Positions 1 to 9,239 of a DNA stretch of 64,000 nucleotides are shown here, one piece after another. The notes below the pieces were generated by a model. That model saw nothing but the letters and a program-made list of their open reading frames with translations. It had not been told where the DNA came from and made no database searches. Numbering within the stretch: position 1 is the first letter of the stretch; each line of letters begins with the position of its first letter. Source of the DNA: Candidatus Zhuqueibacterota bacterium (lineage in GTDB: Bacteria > Zhuqueibacterota > Zhuqueibacteria > Oceanimicrobiales > Oceanimicrobiaceae); the NCBI GenBank assembly GCA_029261995.1, contig JAJDAF010000061.1, positions 154,219-218,218 on the forward strand, given 5' to 3'. Made by a program: the position numbers and the translations under genes.

Positions 1-221
1 TAGTATCGACTAAGCGGGTCATTCTTGGACTGCGTAAAGGAACTACCCTTGTCTTCGAAGATCACTGATGCATTGGTTTCGTATACCGGCAGCACGGTCC
101 AGTTGTAGACGAGGATGGGAGCCAGCACGCCAAAAACACATGCAAGGATATGCCACTTCCGCACACGCAGGATTAAGACAAACTTATCAAGTGTGAGAAG
201 GGGATTTTGTTGTTGTGTCAA
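1..221 (-). CDS. Wzz/GNVR-type polysaccharide chain-length determinant protein, N-terminus only
   Basis: About the first 73 codons are in the window; the rest lies beyond the left edge. The translation shows a short basic cytoplasmic stretch, one hydrophobic helix (WHILACVFGVLAPILVYNW) and then the periplasmic start YETNASVIFEDKG, the pattern of Wzz-type co-polymerases that set O-antigen or capsule chain length from the inner membrane. The start is taken as TTG (219-221), because GAGGA sits at 228-232, six bases upstream, and an in-frame stop lies further upstream. The gene sits 27 kb from the main exopolysaccharide locus, so it may belong to a second locus to the left. The family call rests only on N-terminal topology and sequence style. 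Confidence 0.7.
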   Translation of the reverse strand, partial: MTQQQNPLLTLDKFVLILRVRKWHILACVFGVLAPILVYNWTVLPVYETNASVIFEDKGSSFTQSKNDPLSRY

Positions 222-622
222 CGGCGGTCCTCGCGCAAAACATGATGTCCATCACTTGACCTCCACGGCCTTGCGGAGCTAAAGGCATGATTCTTCCCCT
301 GATAGTTGCTGCCTGAATTGAGTTTGGGCAATCCGGGCTACTGCTCTGGCTATCTACGTGAGCCTGAAGAAGCCAACCCAGGCGAACTTGCAGAAGCCAA
401 GAGCCCTCTATGCATCTTATTAAATAGATACTCCACAGCAGTGTTGCGTAATCCTGGGGACCTTGTGGCGGGAGCACGGGGAAACCCCAAGGCTATGATC
501 TGAGCTCAAGCCAAACATGTTCTCGAAAGAGGGATAGTGGATGTCGAAGTCAAGCAGCCAAGTGGGCCAAATCTTGCTGGTGGACGCCAACGTCACCGGA
601 GAGTCTGCTGTATTATTGAGAC
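222..622. other. Intergenic stretch between the Wzz-like gene and copA, with a possible response-regulator remnant
   Basis: No complete gene is recognised here. At 541, on the plus strand, an ATG preceded by GAGGGAT opens a frame whose first ~28 codons resemble the first strand and helix of a response-regulator receiver domain (QILLVDANVTGESAVLL, compare ILLVDDN...). The resemblance stops where the antisense copA 3' end begins near 623. The remaining bases should contain the promoter of the Wzz-like gene, but I see no convincing boxes. Confidence 0.4.
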
Positions 623-2872
623 TTATACATGCTTACCCAGCCTCAAGCGCTGCAACCGCAGAGCGTTCAACACCACAGAAACTGAACTCATGGCCATGGC
701 AGCACCGGCCAGCCATGGCGCAAGAAATCCCATCGCCGCCACCGGGATGCCCAGGCAATTGTAGGCCAAAGCCCAAAACAGGTTCTGTTTGATGTTGGTC
801 ATGGTTTTTCTGCTCATCACGATAGCATCGGCGATGCCGTTCAAGTCGCCCCGCATGAGTGTAATGTCCGCAGTTTCCATGGCGACGTCCGTGCCGGTGC
901 CAAGGCCGATTCCAATGTCTGCCGTGGCAAGAGCTGGGGCATCATTGATGCCATCACCGACCATTGCGACGACCCTGCCGCTCGCCTGCAGCTTCTTGAT
1001 TTCGTCGGCTTTGCCGGCCGGCAAAACTTCGGCCACGACCCGGTCAATTCCAACTTCCCGGGCGATGGCTTGCGCAGTTCTGGTGTTGTCGCCGGTGAGC
1101 ATCACTGCTTCAATTCGCATTTCACGGATGCGTGCCACCGCCCCACGTGAGGTCTGTTTGAGCGTGTCCGCCACAGCGAGCATTCCGGCAAACCTGCCAT
1201 CGATGGCCGCCAGCATGACCGTCTTGCCTTGTTTCTCCAAATCACCCATTCTCTTCAGAGCTTCTTCATCGACGGGTATGCCGAAACGCGCTAGCAGCCT
1301 TGCAGAACCCACCAGGACAGCCTTTCCCTGTACCCGCGCACGAATGCCGTGACCCGGAACCGATACAAAGTCATCCGCCGCAAACAACTTGGCCCCCGCT
1401 TGCGCGGCTCCTTCAACAACTGCTTCTGCCAGAGGATGTTCTGAGTTTCTTTCCGCTGAACCGACAAGTTCGAGAAAGCTCTCTTTTTCGAATCCCTGAG
1501 GAAAGATGTCCGTGAGTTTTGGCTGACCTTGTGTAAGTGTGCCGGTTTTGTCCAGAACAATTGTGTTGACGCGATGCGTGGATTCCAAGTGTTCACCACC
1601 CTTGAAGAGCACCCCCATCTCGGCAGCTCTCCCGGTGCCGGCCATAATTGAAGTCGGAGTGGCAAGGCCTAGAGCGCAAGGACAGGCGATCACCAGCACT
1701 GCAATGGCATTCTCAAGCGCACCGGCGAACTCGCCGGGCGACAGCAGGAAAAACCAGGTAAGAAACGTCAACACTGCGATGGCCACGACAATCGGAACAA
1801 ACACGCCGGAGATTTTATCTGCGATGCGCTGAATCGGGGCTTTTGAGCCTTGCGCCTCTTCAACAATTCGAATAATATGCGCGAGTGCGGTGTCTTTGCC
1901 GACTTTGGTAGCCCGGATTTTAAGAAAACCGAGCTTGTTGAGACTGGCTCCGATGACGGTGTCGCCCGCTCGTTTCTCCACTGGGATGCTTTCACCTGTA
2001 AGCATCGACTCATCAACGGCAGAAGTTCCATCGACGACTTCACCGTCCACAGGAATCTTTTCACCAGGTTTGATGTGAACGATGTCCCCAACTACCACAT
2101 GCTCAATTGTAATATTCAGTTCGACACCATCCCGGAACACCAGGGCCGTTTTTGCCCGCATGCCCATGAGAGTCTTTATGGCTGCGGAGGTCCGGCCCTT
2201 GGCCAGAGACTCAAATAGTTTACCGAGAATAATCAAAGTGATCAGAACTGCGCTGGTCTCGTAGTAAAGCTCAATATGTCGGGATGGCTGAAACGCACCC
2301 CGCACGGTTAAGTAAAGACTATAGAAATAGGCGGCCGATGTGCCAAGCGCGACAAGAACATTCATGTCGGCGCTCTTGCTTCGCAGCGCCTTGAACGCGC
2401 CCGCGTAGAAGGGGTAGCCGATGACGAACTGAACCGGTGTCGCCAACCCAAATTGTATCCAGGCATTTAGAAGAATTGCAGGCACCCAGATTGATGAAAA
2501 CGTGGAGAAATGGCTGGCCATTGTCCACAGCAACGGGAAGGAAAGAAGAGCGGAAGCAAAGAATCTTATCTGATGACCTCGGATTTCGCGACGCCTTGTT
2601 TCTTCGAAGTCAAGGCCAGACCTTTTTTCTGAGGCAGCGTATCCCAGGTGCTCAACTTTCTGGATAAGCTTACCGACGGAGGTGTCAGATGGGAAATAGT
2701 CAACCGTAGCCCTTTCCAAGGCAAAATTGACGTTGGCCCGCGCAACCCCCGGCAGGCCACTTAGCCCTTTCTCGACTCTGCTCGCACAAACCGCGCAGGT
2801 CATGCCTGAAACATCTAGGGTCAACTGCTGCTCTGACTTTGTTCTCTCGATTGCTTCCTTACTCAACGTCAT
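623..2872 (-). CDS. copA: Copper-translocating P1B-type ATPase CopA
   Basis: This 749-residue pump exports Cu(I) from the cytoplasm at the cost of ATP. The order of parts is standard: one N-terminal HMA metal-binding domain with GMTCAVC (about residues 23-29), membrane helices from about residue 100, the actuator TGES near 292, the metal-transport CPC in [10 protein letters not shown] near 396, the phosphorylated Asp in DKTGTLT near 441, SEHPLA near 476 (the P1B His-Pro signature) and GDGINDAP near 639. Its first 14 bases overlap the end of copZ, so the two are translationally coupled. It is the last gene of csoR-copZ-copA. CPC rather than other motifs favours Cu(I)/Ag(I). Nothing appears broken. 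Confidence 0.97.
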   Translation of the reverse strand: MTLSKEAIERTKSEQQLTLDVSGMTCAVCASRVEKGLSGLPGVARANVNFALERATVDYFPSDTSVGKLIQKVEHLGYAASEKRSGLDFEETRRREIRGHQIRFFASALLSFPLLWTMASHFSTFSSIWVPAILLNAWIQFGLATPVQFVIGYPFYAGAFKALRSKSADMNVLVALGTSAAYFYSLYLTVRGAFQPSRHIELYYETSAVLITLIILGKLFESLAKGRTSAAIKTLMGMRAKTALVFRDGVELNITIEHVVVGDIVHIKPGEKIPVDGEVVDGTSAVDESMLTGESIPVEKRAGDTVIGASLNKLGFLKIRATKVGKDTALAHIIRIVEEAQGSKAPIQRIADKISGVFVPIVVAIAVLTFLTWFFLLSPGEFAGALENAIAVLVIACPCALGLATPTSIMAGTGRAAEMGVLFKGGEHLESTHRVNTIVLDKTGTLTQGQPKLTDIFPQGFEKESFLELVGSAERNSEHPLAEAVVEGAAQAGAKLFAADDFVSVPGHGIRARVQGKAVLVGSARLLARFGIPVDEEALKRMGDLEKQGKTVMLAAIDGRFAGMLAVADTLKQTSRGAVARIREMRIEAVMLTGDNTRTAQAIAREVGIDRVVAEVLPAGKADEIKKLQASGRVVAMVGDGINDAPALATADIGIGLGTGTDVAMETADITLMRGDLNGIADAIVMSRKTMTNIKQNLFWALAYNCLGIPVAAMGFLAPWLAGAAMAMSSVSVVLNALRLQRLRLGKHV

Positions 2873-3059
2873 AACCCTGATCTTCTATGGCCTTGCGGAT
2901 AGCACCAAGGCTTATCTCATTTTCGTCAAACTCGACGTGCACGGTTTTTTTCTCAAGGTCCGCCTTGCCACTGGCATTGACAGTCTGCAAAGCGCCTTCA
3001 ATCGCATTCACACAATGATTGCAGGACATTCCTTCAACGTTAAAAGTGACGGTTTGCAT
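2859..3059 (-). CDS. copZ: Copper chaperone CopZ (HMA domain)
   Basis: A 66-residue single HMA-domain protein with the metal-binding loop GMSCNHC near residues 10-16. Proteins of this kind bind Cu(I) in the cytoplasm and hand it to the CopA HMA domain or to the CsoR-type repressor. The internal His (CNHC) is a variation seen in many CopZ/CopP chaperones. The ATG at 3059 follows GGGAGAGAGCGAT, a good ribosome-binding site. The gene lies between csoR and copA and overlaps copA by 14 bases. Confidence 0.93.
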   Translation of the reverse strand: MQTVTFNVEGMSCNHCVNAIEGALQTVNASGKADLEKKTVHVEFDENEISLGAIRKAIEDQGYDVE

Positions 3060-3076
3060 ATCGCTCTCTCCCTTGT

Positions 3077-3400
3077 CTATTTTGCGAGTTTACGGATGGT
3101 TTTCATAACTTCATCAATGACCTCGATGTCCCCATCTTGAATCTGCTCCACGACGCAACTCTTCAGGTGGTGCTCGAGCAAAACGCTGGCGGCGCCACTG
3201 AGCGCCGACTGGATTGAAGAAATCACATTCAAAACATCGTCACAGTAGGTATCCTCCGCGATCAGGCGCTTGACACCTCGAACCTGTCCCTCTATCCGAT
3301 TTAGGCGTGAAATCAGACTGGACTTGAGCCTCTCCGAGTGGTGACTTTGTCGGGCGGTTTCTTCCGAGTGGTGATGGTTTTTTTCTGAGGTATTCTTCAA
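3077..3400 (-). CDS. csoR: CsoR-family copper-sensing repressor
   Basis: An all-helical DUF156 regulator that represses the operon until Cu(I) binds. The family core is clear (SRLNRIEGQVRGVKRLIAED, then YCDDVLNVISSIQSAL), and the ligand set is present: Cys in YCDDV plus His and Cys in EHHLKSC, the C-H-C arrangement typical of Cu(I) CsoR rather than formaldehyde or Ni sensors. The start is placed at TTG 3398-3400 because GAGGAGATAAAC precedes it; a longer frame to 3451 would begin almost inside the operator. The protein then has 107 residues. The N-terminal tail is His-rich (HHH and HH), which could add metal affinity. First gene of the operon. Confidence 0.9.
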   Translation of the reverse strand: MKNTSEKNHHHSEETARQSHHSERLKSSLISRLNRIEGQVRGVKRLIAEDTYCDDVLNVISSIQSALSGAASVLLEHHLKSCVVEQIQDGDIEVIDEVMKTIRKLAK

Positions 3401-3455
3401 GTTTATCTCCTCGTGAATGGCTGGCGGCGGTTGGTTCTGGTACGTCAACACATAA

Positions 3456-3474
3456 TATACCCCCCTACCCTATA
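3456..3474. promoter_or_regulatory. Putative CsoR operator of the cop operon
   Basis: The near-palindrome TATACCCCCCTACCCTATA has TATA ends flanking a C/G-rich centre, the form known for CsoR operators. It lies 56 bases upstream of the proposed csoR TTG start. On the minus strand the flanking TATATT/TATTAT could serve as a -10 box, so CsoR binding would cover the promoter. Autoregulation by copper is inferred from this layout. Confidence 0.75.
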
Positions 3475-3657
3475 ATAGTTTCACAAATCAAAAATTAGCC
3501 AATAGATATTTGATGCATTAAGCGGGCTGTAAACTCCCACTCTATGGAAACCTGTTGGCTTTATCCTGTAGGGCAAGGGAAACTGCAAAGGCGGCGCGTG
3601 ACAAAAAATGCCAAAACCTGTGAGGCAATGCACAGATAACCTGACCGATGGCAATGA

Positions 3658-3679
3658 CCGGGAGAGTTTTGCCTCCCGG
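3658..3679. terminator. Hairpin downstream of the large tandem-repeat gene
   Basis: CCGGGAG and CTCCCGG form a perfect 7-bp stem around an 8-base loop, about 70 bases past the stop of the 1624-residue gene. No T-run follows on the minus strand, so it may be a transcript-end stabiliser or a weak terminator. The remaining bases of 3475-3751 show nothing else I can name. Confidence 0.35.
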
Positions 3680-3751
3680 CTTGACTTTGTTCCTTCTCGA
3701 GACCGTACGAAACCGCTCTCAGTACGGGTGCGCTTTCTGTGTCATTTGAGA

Positions 3752-6700
3752 CTATTTCATCAGGAGCAATTTTCTTGTTTTCACAAATCTTCCTGCATCT
3801 ATGCGGTAGAAATAGAGGCCGCTCGCTACTTGCCTGCCTGCCCGGTCGCGGCCATCCCATGTCACAGAATAATGGCCCGGCCCCCTTGCCTCGTCTACAA
3901 TCCGAACGACTTCACCGCCCAACACATTATAAATGCTCAGTGACACATGAACCGATGCTATGTGACCGGGGATTTGGTAATCAATTTTTGTAGCCGGGTT
4001 GAAGGGATTGGGGTGGTTTTGCGAGAGGCCATATCTTAATGGCAGTGTCCCGGCTGCTGGGGCCACACCCGTGGTTTTGTCGTAGCTCAGCCGAAAATAT
4101 TCGATCGCCTCACCTTGAAGCAAGCGAGTCATGCCAAATGCAATAAGGTCATCCCCTACTGTTTGTGCGATCTGGTGGCTGCCGGTTTCAGTAGTCGCAG
4201 TGACTTTTATTCCTGCTGCTTGTTCCCAACCCGGTGGCCGGTTTATGTTAATTGGTGTATCCGCGCCAGAAGGATGTCGGACAAGTATGCTGTCTTCAAA
4301 GGTCTGTACCACTAGAAAATGGTCCCCGGCGTTCAGCTCTGAGCCGTTGAAGGCAGAGAAAACCCCGCCTGTGAGAACGCCGTCGGCGCTGGTGGCGACG
4401 GCGCCAGCGGGTGTCACGACGTGGGGGCCGAATGAGTAGCCGGTTTCATTCCAGTTGTTCACGATCGTGATGTTTTCAAAGGTGCTCTCGCTGATACCGG
4501 GAGCGAGTTCATCGTAACCCGTCATGCGCTTGCCGGCAATTCGTGATATCACGTGGCGCTGGAAATCTGCGATCACTTTCATCCACGGACTCGAAGGGTC
4601 TAACTCCGGATCGCTTTCACTCGGTTCGAAACTGAGCATGCAGCCAAAGGCAAGGCTCCACGAGAGTGCGTGCTTGCTGAGCGTACTGTTACTTCCAGTC
4701 GGGTAGATGAGGACTTTGTCGTGATACAAGACCGGCGCTGTGGGGTAAGCCTCCCAATTATTTTCACCGAAATCAAAGTCCCATGGTGACTCACCGGTTT
4801 CCGGATCCTGATACAGTGTCCCCATGAAGCCAACCGCTGTTTCAGACATGCCATCATATCCTTCTTCTACCACCAGCAAAGCACTCTCGTGAGTGCGGGT
4901 ATGTTCAAGCCACCCCTCGTTGTAATCTAATGCAGATGGCGCAGCCGGATTAAGATCGTAATCTGACGCCAGCGCCCCAATGCCGCCTTGATATATCAGA
5001 TCAGCGCCAATGTCTTGTTTCATTTCGCTAACCATTTGTGCAAGCCTATCCTTCACGAATTGATGATTCGGCGAAATGAAGGTTCCCGGGTTTCCTTCCA
5101 TGTCGAAATGAACGGGCTGGCCGTCAGGGCCAATTTGGGCAATGTCCGTCAATCCTGGTGATGTCAAATTTTGTACTGTCGGAGAATTCTCATGCCACCA
5201 TGCCGGAAACGTGAATGGCATGACGAGTTTACCCTGATTTTTGATGTCCGTCACCATTTTCACCAGGTCCGCTGTTGTGCCCCATTGCGGATCAGGAGGT
5301 AAGTAATCCGGATGAAACCCGTGGAGTCCGCCGGAATTATAGCCGGATAGCATGACAAGCGCAGGACTGGGCATCTGCTCCAAGAGCGCTGCAATCTGGC
5401 TGAACGGTTGCGCCACCGACTCACCAAACTCCACATGAAAATTGGGCGAACGTAGAACAGTCTGGTAATTGTCGCCCAGCTTATTTTCCAGAGATGTGAA
5501 CAAATTCAACTTGTTGTCGGCGCGATACGCCTGCAATGTTTCTTCAAAATCCGCGCCGAAGCGGATGCGAAGGATCGGACTTTCCCAAGTGTCCCCATCT
5601 TCAACCCACACCGGGTACTTGCGCACCACAAACACATTGCTGCCCTGAACGCTGTTGTCCTCGCCCACAAACCCGGTTCTTGTCATCCGGACCGGCTGGT
5701 TGTGATGCAGGCCGTACAAAGCCATCACGCGGGTTTCGATTTGAAGCGCAAGGTAGTCGGCATGGAAACGTCCGGGGTACTCGCCTTCAACTGAACGACC
5801 TTCATCGAAGAAACCGGACTTCAGTCTCACACCGGGATAGGAAATCGGCAGGAGTGCTTCATCGTTCTGCCTAACATCAAAGATGAGGTTGTTCGGAAAT
5901 GACACGGACTGCATCGTGTACCCCCAATTATTCCGGAAGGAGATTTGAACGTCCAGGTAGGCTTCATCAGAGACCGTGAAAGTAATTGTGGCCCCAAGTC
6001 GCTCTGTGTATATTGTCGAATCCGGGACATAGTTTAAGGTCAAGACACGATTATCCTGGTCCCAGCTATGTTGGAAATCATTCGGGCCTCCAGGCCAGTA
6101 GTCAATCATCGTGGCGGGACCAACGTCGGGTTGAGGTGCTTCAGGAAAATTCGCTAACCAGAGGCGCCACCATTGTACGCCCCGGCACAAGGTGTCGCCA
6201 GATGTTTTATCGAGAATGTAGTTGAGTGCACCGTTTTGTTTTCCAAGACTGAGTTCGTAGTACTCCCGGTTGCCTAACAACATCACCTCCAGATCGTAAT
6301 CATTGAAAAAGGCATTCCAATCCGGCTGCGGCGGTGTGGCTGTATTGACAACCTTATAGAAGGCCATATGTTGGCCCTGCAGATTCTGTCGGTATGTGAA
6401 AGTTAGGCTGGAGGAGTTAACGGTCGGTGCTGTCACATCAACGAGTTGATCTTCGTTATTGTAAGCCAACACCCATATTGGATCGGTTGCACTCCAGCCG
6501 GGTAGGAAGTCCAGTGTTAGCGGGGTGTCATCCCCAAGAGGTTGGCGAATGATGATATCCTCCTGGCCGCGTTGTTCGATGATATAGTGCTCGCCTGCGT
6601 TCAAAGACACGTTGTTGTAGATCGAAAACGAGCCGGCAATTAGATCACCACTTGTACTCGTAACAAGCACACCTTCGGGCGGTAAGCCGTATTCACCCGA

Positions 6701-8626
6701 CGCATACGCCTCAGCAGCATTTCTATTGGCGACAACCGTGATGCTCTCATAATCACAACGAATGACATTCCCACCGGACAACTCTGTGAAGTCCGTCATC
6801 CGTTCATCGGCGTACCGGGAAACCACGTACTTCTGGAATTCCTCATTGACAAACTGCCAGGGATCGCCAACGGTTTTATAATTTCCGGCAGGAATTATCT
6901 GCAGCGGAAAATTGAGCATGTGACCGAATGTCAGATTCCAGCTCAACGCCCCGGGTGTGGTGTTTGGATATGCCCAATAGTGATAAAACAGGACTTTGTC
7001 GTGTAAAAGCAGTTTGGCCATTGGATAGATGCGCGAGTAAGGAACATCCACCGATTGCCAATCCGGCGTCCAACCACCGCCAAGGAAAGCCACCTCGGTT
7101 TCGGCCAGATGGTCGTATCCGTTTTCTGTTAAAAGTAGTCGGTCACTGTAGGTGCGCGTATGGTCCAGCCAACCTTCGGTGTCGAATATTTTTGTAGCAT
7201 TCGCATTGAAGTCAGGGTCGGTCCTGCTGGCGCCCAAGACGTCTTCATAAATCAAATCATACCCGAGCGTTTGGGTCATTTCGTCCATGTACTGCGCGAG
7301 CCGCTGTTGCACATAGGGCGCACGCGGTGAGACGAAATAACCCCAGTCTACCTGACCGGCAAGTTGCCACGCAAAGTAGTCCGGAGCCCCCGTGGAATCG
7401 AGCCGGGCGACGTCAGTCAGCGGAACGGATAGGTTATGAATTGTTGGTGAGTTTTCATGCCACCAGATTGGCAATGTCATTGGCATAACCAGCATTCCCA
7501 GATCGTGGGCTGCATCGACCGCGGCCCGCAGCTCCTCGGTTGTGCCGTACTCTGGATCCGGCGGGACGTAGTCGGGATGGTGCCCATGAAAGCCACCGCT
7601 ATAGTAGTTTGAGAGCATGATGATTGCCGGGCTGGGCAGCCGTTTGAACAGGTCTGGCCATTCATCAAAATTCATGTCCAACCACATCGGATCAAGATGG
7701 AGCAGCGGTGACTGCAACACGGTGTCGTACTTATCACCCAACTTCTGTTGTACTCCCGCAAAACTGTCCAACTGATTGTCCGCGCGGTAGGCGAGTACCG
7801 TCTCGTTGAACTCCTGTGAAATGCGCACTCGCACGGGCGGACTCGTCCAGGTGGCGCCGCTTGCTTCCCACATGTCGAAATCGTGCACGAGTAATACCGT
7901 ATCTGCCGGGTGGTCCTCGAAGCCTAGAACCGTTTGTCGAATTGGCCCGGGTGTCCAGACCGAGTAAAGCGCGAGATTACCTGACTGCACCTGAACGGCT
8001 AAATAGTCGGCTACAGAAGGCGGGTGCGGCACGAGGTACTCGGCCATACTTGGCAGTATGGAGGTGAAAAAGCCTGATTCCAGTACTGTGCCGCGCCGGT
8101 CCGGAAGCAGGGCCTCGTCGATCTGATTTCGGTTGAGTTTCCATCTTTGCGGAAATTTGACCTTTGTCACGACTTTGCCTGAGTGGTTCTCAACAGAAAG
8201 CTGTAGGTCGAAATACGAGGCATCTGACAATTGAATCACAACCTCGGCAGTGACTTTGCCACTGGCCTGCTGAGGAGGCGTGTAGTCTAGTCGAAGTGTA
8301 GCTGTGCTGCTTTCCCAGGCGTAGGCAAATGTGTCCGGCCCTGCGGATGAGAAACCATTGCCGCCGAATGTCGTTTTGTCCTGAAACACTACTTGCCAGA
8401 GGCTGTTCTCCAGCGAGCCGAGAGTCAAATTGGCCCCGGCAGTCTTATCCGTCACAGAGAGCAGGCTGCCGTTTTGCTTTTGCAGCACGATCTCATAGAT
8501 GGCATTACCGAGCACGCAAACCTCGGCATCGGTATCGTCAAAATAGGTTGATTGGCCTCGGGTTGCAGGCACAGGCCACACCAAACTCAGCAGCAGTGCT
8601 GACAAGAAAACGCCAGACGGTTTCAT
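3752..8626 (-). CDS. Secreted tandem-repeat glycoside-hydrolase-like protein with T9SS sorting domain
   Basis: 1624 residues from the ATG at 8626, which follows GTGAGGAGTACCACA; an upstream in-frame GTG would place the start within that site. A signal peptide (MKPSGVFLSALLLSLVW...) is followed by two homologous units, roughly residues 25-760 and 770-1515. Each has a beta-rich front part and a barrel-like part with shared blocks such as AYRADN, PSPA.IMLS, HPDY.PPDP and WWHENSPT, resembling DUF6259-type glycoside-hydrolase folds. The last ~95 residues carry SQNHPNPFNPATKIDYQ and end in KTRKLLLMK, a FlgD-like type IX secretion tag for surface delivery. The two units differ at a probable acidic site: YEDVLGA near 459 versus YQGGIGA near 1210. 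Substrate unknown. It is an isolated gene. Confidence 0.8.
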   Translation of the reverse strand: MKPSGVFLSALLLSLVWPVPATRGQSTYFDDTDAEVCVLGNAIYEIVLQKQNGSLLSVTDKTAGANLTLGSLENSLWQVVFQDKTTFGGNGFSSAGPDTFAYAWESSTATLRLDYTPPQQASGKVTAEVVIQLSDASYFDLQLSVENHSGKVVTKVKFPQRWKLNRNQIDEALLPDRRGTVLESGFFTSILPSMAEYLVPHPPSVADYLAVQVQSGNLALYSVWTPGPIRQTVLGFEDHPADTVLLVHDFDMWEASGATWTSPPVRVRISQEFNETVLAYRADNQLDSFAGVQQKLGDKYDTVLQSPLLHLDPMWLDMNFDEWPDLFKRLPSPAIIMLSNYYSGGFHGHHPDYVPPDPEYGTTEELRAAVDAAHDLGMLVMPMTLPIWWHENSPTIHNLSVPLTDVARLDSTGAPDYFAWQLAGQVDWGYFVSPRAPYVQQRLAQYMDEMTQTLGYDLIYEDVLGASRTDPDFNANATKIFDTEGWLDHTRTYSDRLLLTENGYDHLAETEVAFLGGGWTPDWQSVDVPYSRIYPMAKLLLHDKVLFYHYWAYPNTTPGALSWNLTFGHMLNFPLQIIPAGNYKTVGDPWQFVNEEFQKYVVSRYADERMTDFTELSGGNVIRCDYESITVVANRNAAEAYASGEYGLPPEGVLVTSTSGDLIAGSFSIYNNVSLNAGEHYIIEQRGQEDIIIRQPLGDDTPLTLDFLPGWSATDPIWVLAYNNEDQLVDVTAPTVNSSSLTFTYRQNLQGQHMAFYKVVNTATPPQPDWNAFFNDYDLEVMLLGNREYYELSLGKQNGALNYILDKTSGDTLCRGVQWWRLWLANFPEAPQPDVGPATMIDYWPGGPNDFQHSWDQDNRVLTLNYVPDSTIYTERLGATITFTVSDEAYLDVQISFRNNWGYTMQSVSFPNNLIFDVRQNDEALLPISYPGVRLKSGFFDEGRSVEGEYPGRFHADYLALQIETRVMALYGLHHNQPVRMTRTGFVGEDNSVQGSNVFVVRKYPVWVEDGDTWESPILRIRFGADFEETLQAYRADNKLNLFTSLENKLGDNYQTVLRSPNFHVEFGESVAQPFSQIAALLEQMPSPALVMLSGYNSGGLHGFHPDYLPPDPQWGTTADLVKMVTDIKNQGKLVMPFTFPAWWHENSPTVQNLTSPGLTDIAQIGPDGQPVHFDMEGNPGTFISPNHQFVKDRLAQMVSEMKQDIGADLIYQGGIGALASDYDLNPAAPSALDYNEGWLEHTRTHESALLVVEEGYDGMSETAVGFMGTLYQDPETGESPWDFDFGENNWEAYPTAPVLYHDKVLIYPTGSNSTLSKHALSWSLAFGCMLSFEPSESDPELDPSSPWMKVIADFQRHVISRIAGKRMTGYDELAPGISESTFENITIVNNWNETGYSFGPHVVTPAGAVATSADGVLTGGVFSAFNGSELNAGDHFLVVQTFEDSILVRHPSGADTPININRPPGWEQAAGIKVTATTETGSHQIAQTVGDDLIAFGMTRLLQGEAIEYFRLSYDKTTGVAPAAGTLPLRYGLSQNHPNPFNPATKIDYQIPGHIASVHVSLSIYNVLGGEVVRIVDEARGPGHYSVTWDGRDRAGRQVASGLYFYRIDAGRFVKTRKLLLMK

Positions 8627-9105
8627 TGTGGTACTCCTCACTAGTAAAGAGTCAAATTATCTTCCCCGCCAAGACCAGGCCGTGGATAGAACTGCTTTTT
8701 CATCAGGGCCGGACTGACTCCCCATTCTATTTCCTTTTTCAATCTAATTTAGCACGATTTCTGAGTTAGAGCAGCGGTGAGTGTGATTCATATGAGAATC
8801 AATCGACGATTTTTCTGACAGCCGGCATATTGAGATCGCTGTGAGCGCCTGAACACAAGAAACCACGCGGGCGCCCAGGACAAGCGGTCATCAAGACCAT
8901 CCGTTTAGGCAGCGAGCAAACTATGAAAAACAGGGAAGTGCTTGTCGGTCAGCGAGAACCTACCGAGCCAGAAAAACATGATGGATACAGCCGGGTTCAA
9001 TGCATACTATTGCGGCATGGTCAACAGTGCTGATACGACAGAGGCTCCGAATTCCTGTAAGCCTATATCGGTAAATCTTTCGTGGAAAACCAATTAAGTT
9101 TCCTT
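8627..9105. other. Intergenic stretch upstream of the tandem-repeat gene
   Basis: No gene, RNA or repeat array is evident. A perfect inverted repeat, TGATTC-ATATGA-GAATCA (8784-8801), could be a protein-binding site about 160 bases upstream of the large secreted protein gene. The promoter of that gene must lie here, but no clear consensus is visible. Confidence 0.4.
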
Positions 9106-9113
9106 AAAATAAA

Positions 9114-9143
9114 GAAGGGCCATAACAGTAATTATGTCCCTTC
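9114..9143 (-). terminator. Rho-independent terminator of the redox operon
   Basis: The stem GAAGGG-x-CATAA pairs with TTATG-x-CCCTTC around a 6-base loop, one mismatch in the middle. On the minus strand it is followed by TTTATTTT, and on the plus strand by AAAA, so it acts best in the minus direction. It lies ~100 bases past the stop of the last gene of the operon (9240) and marks its end. Confidence 0.85.
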
Positions 9144-9239
9144 AAAATCAGGCAGTTAATCAACTCTAATGCGGTCGATGCGACTCGGTTTTTGCTCAAT
9201 ACTTGGGCCTGTTGCATTTGGATGGCTATCGCTTCGAAT

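Noticed and set aside
187-477. 96-codon minus-strand frame at the left end
   Set aside because: It overlaps the start of the Wzz-like gene in another frame, and the Wzz-like frame has the ribosome-binding site and topology.
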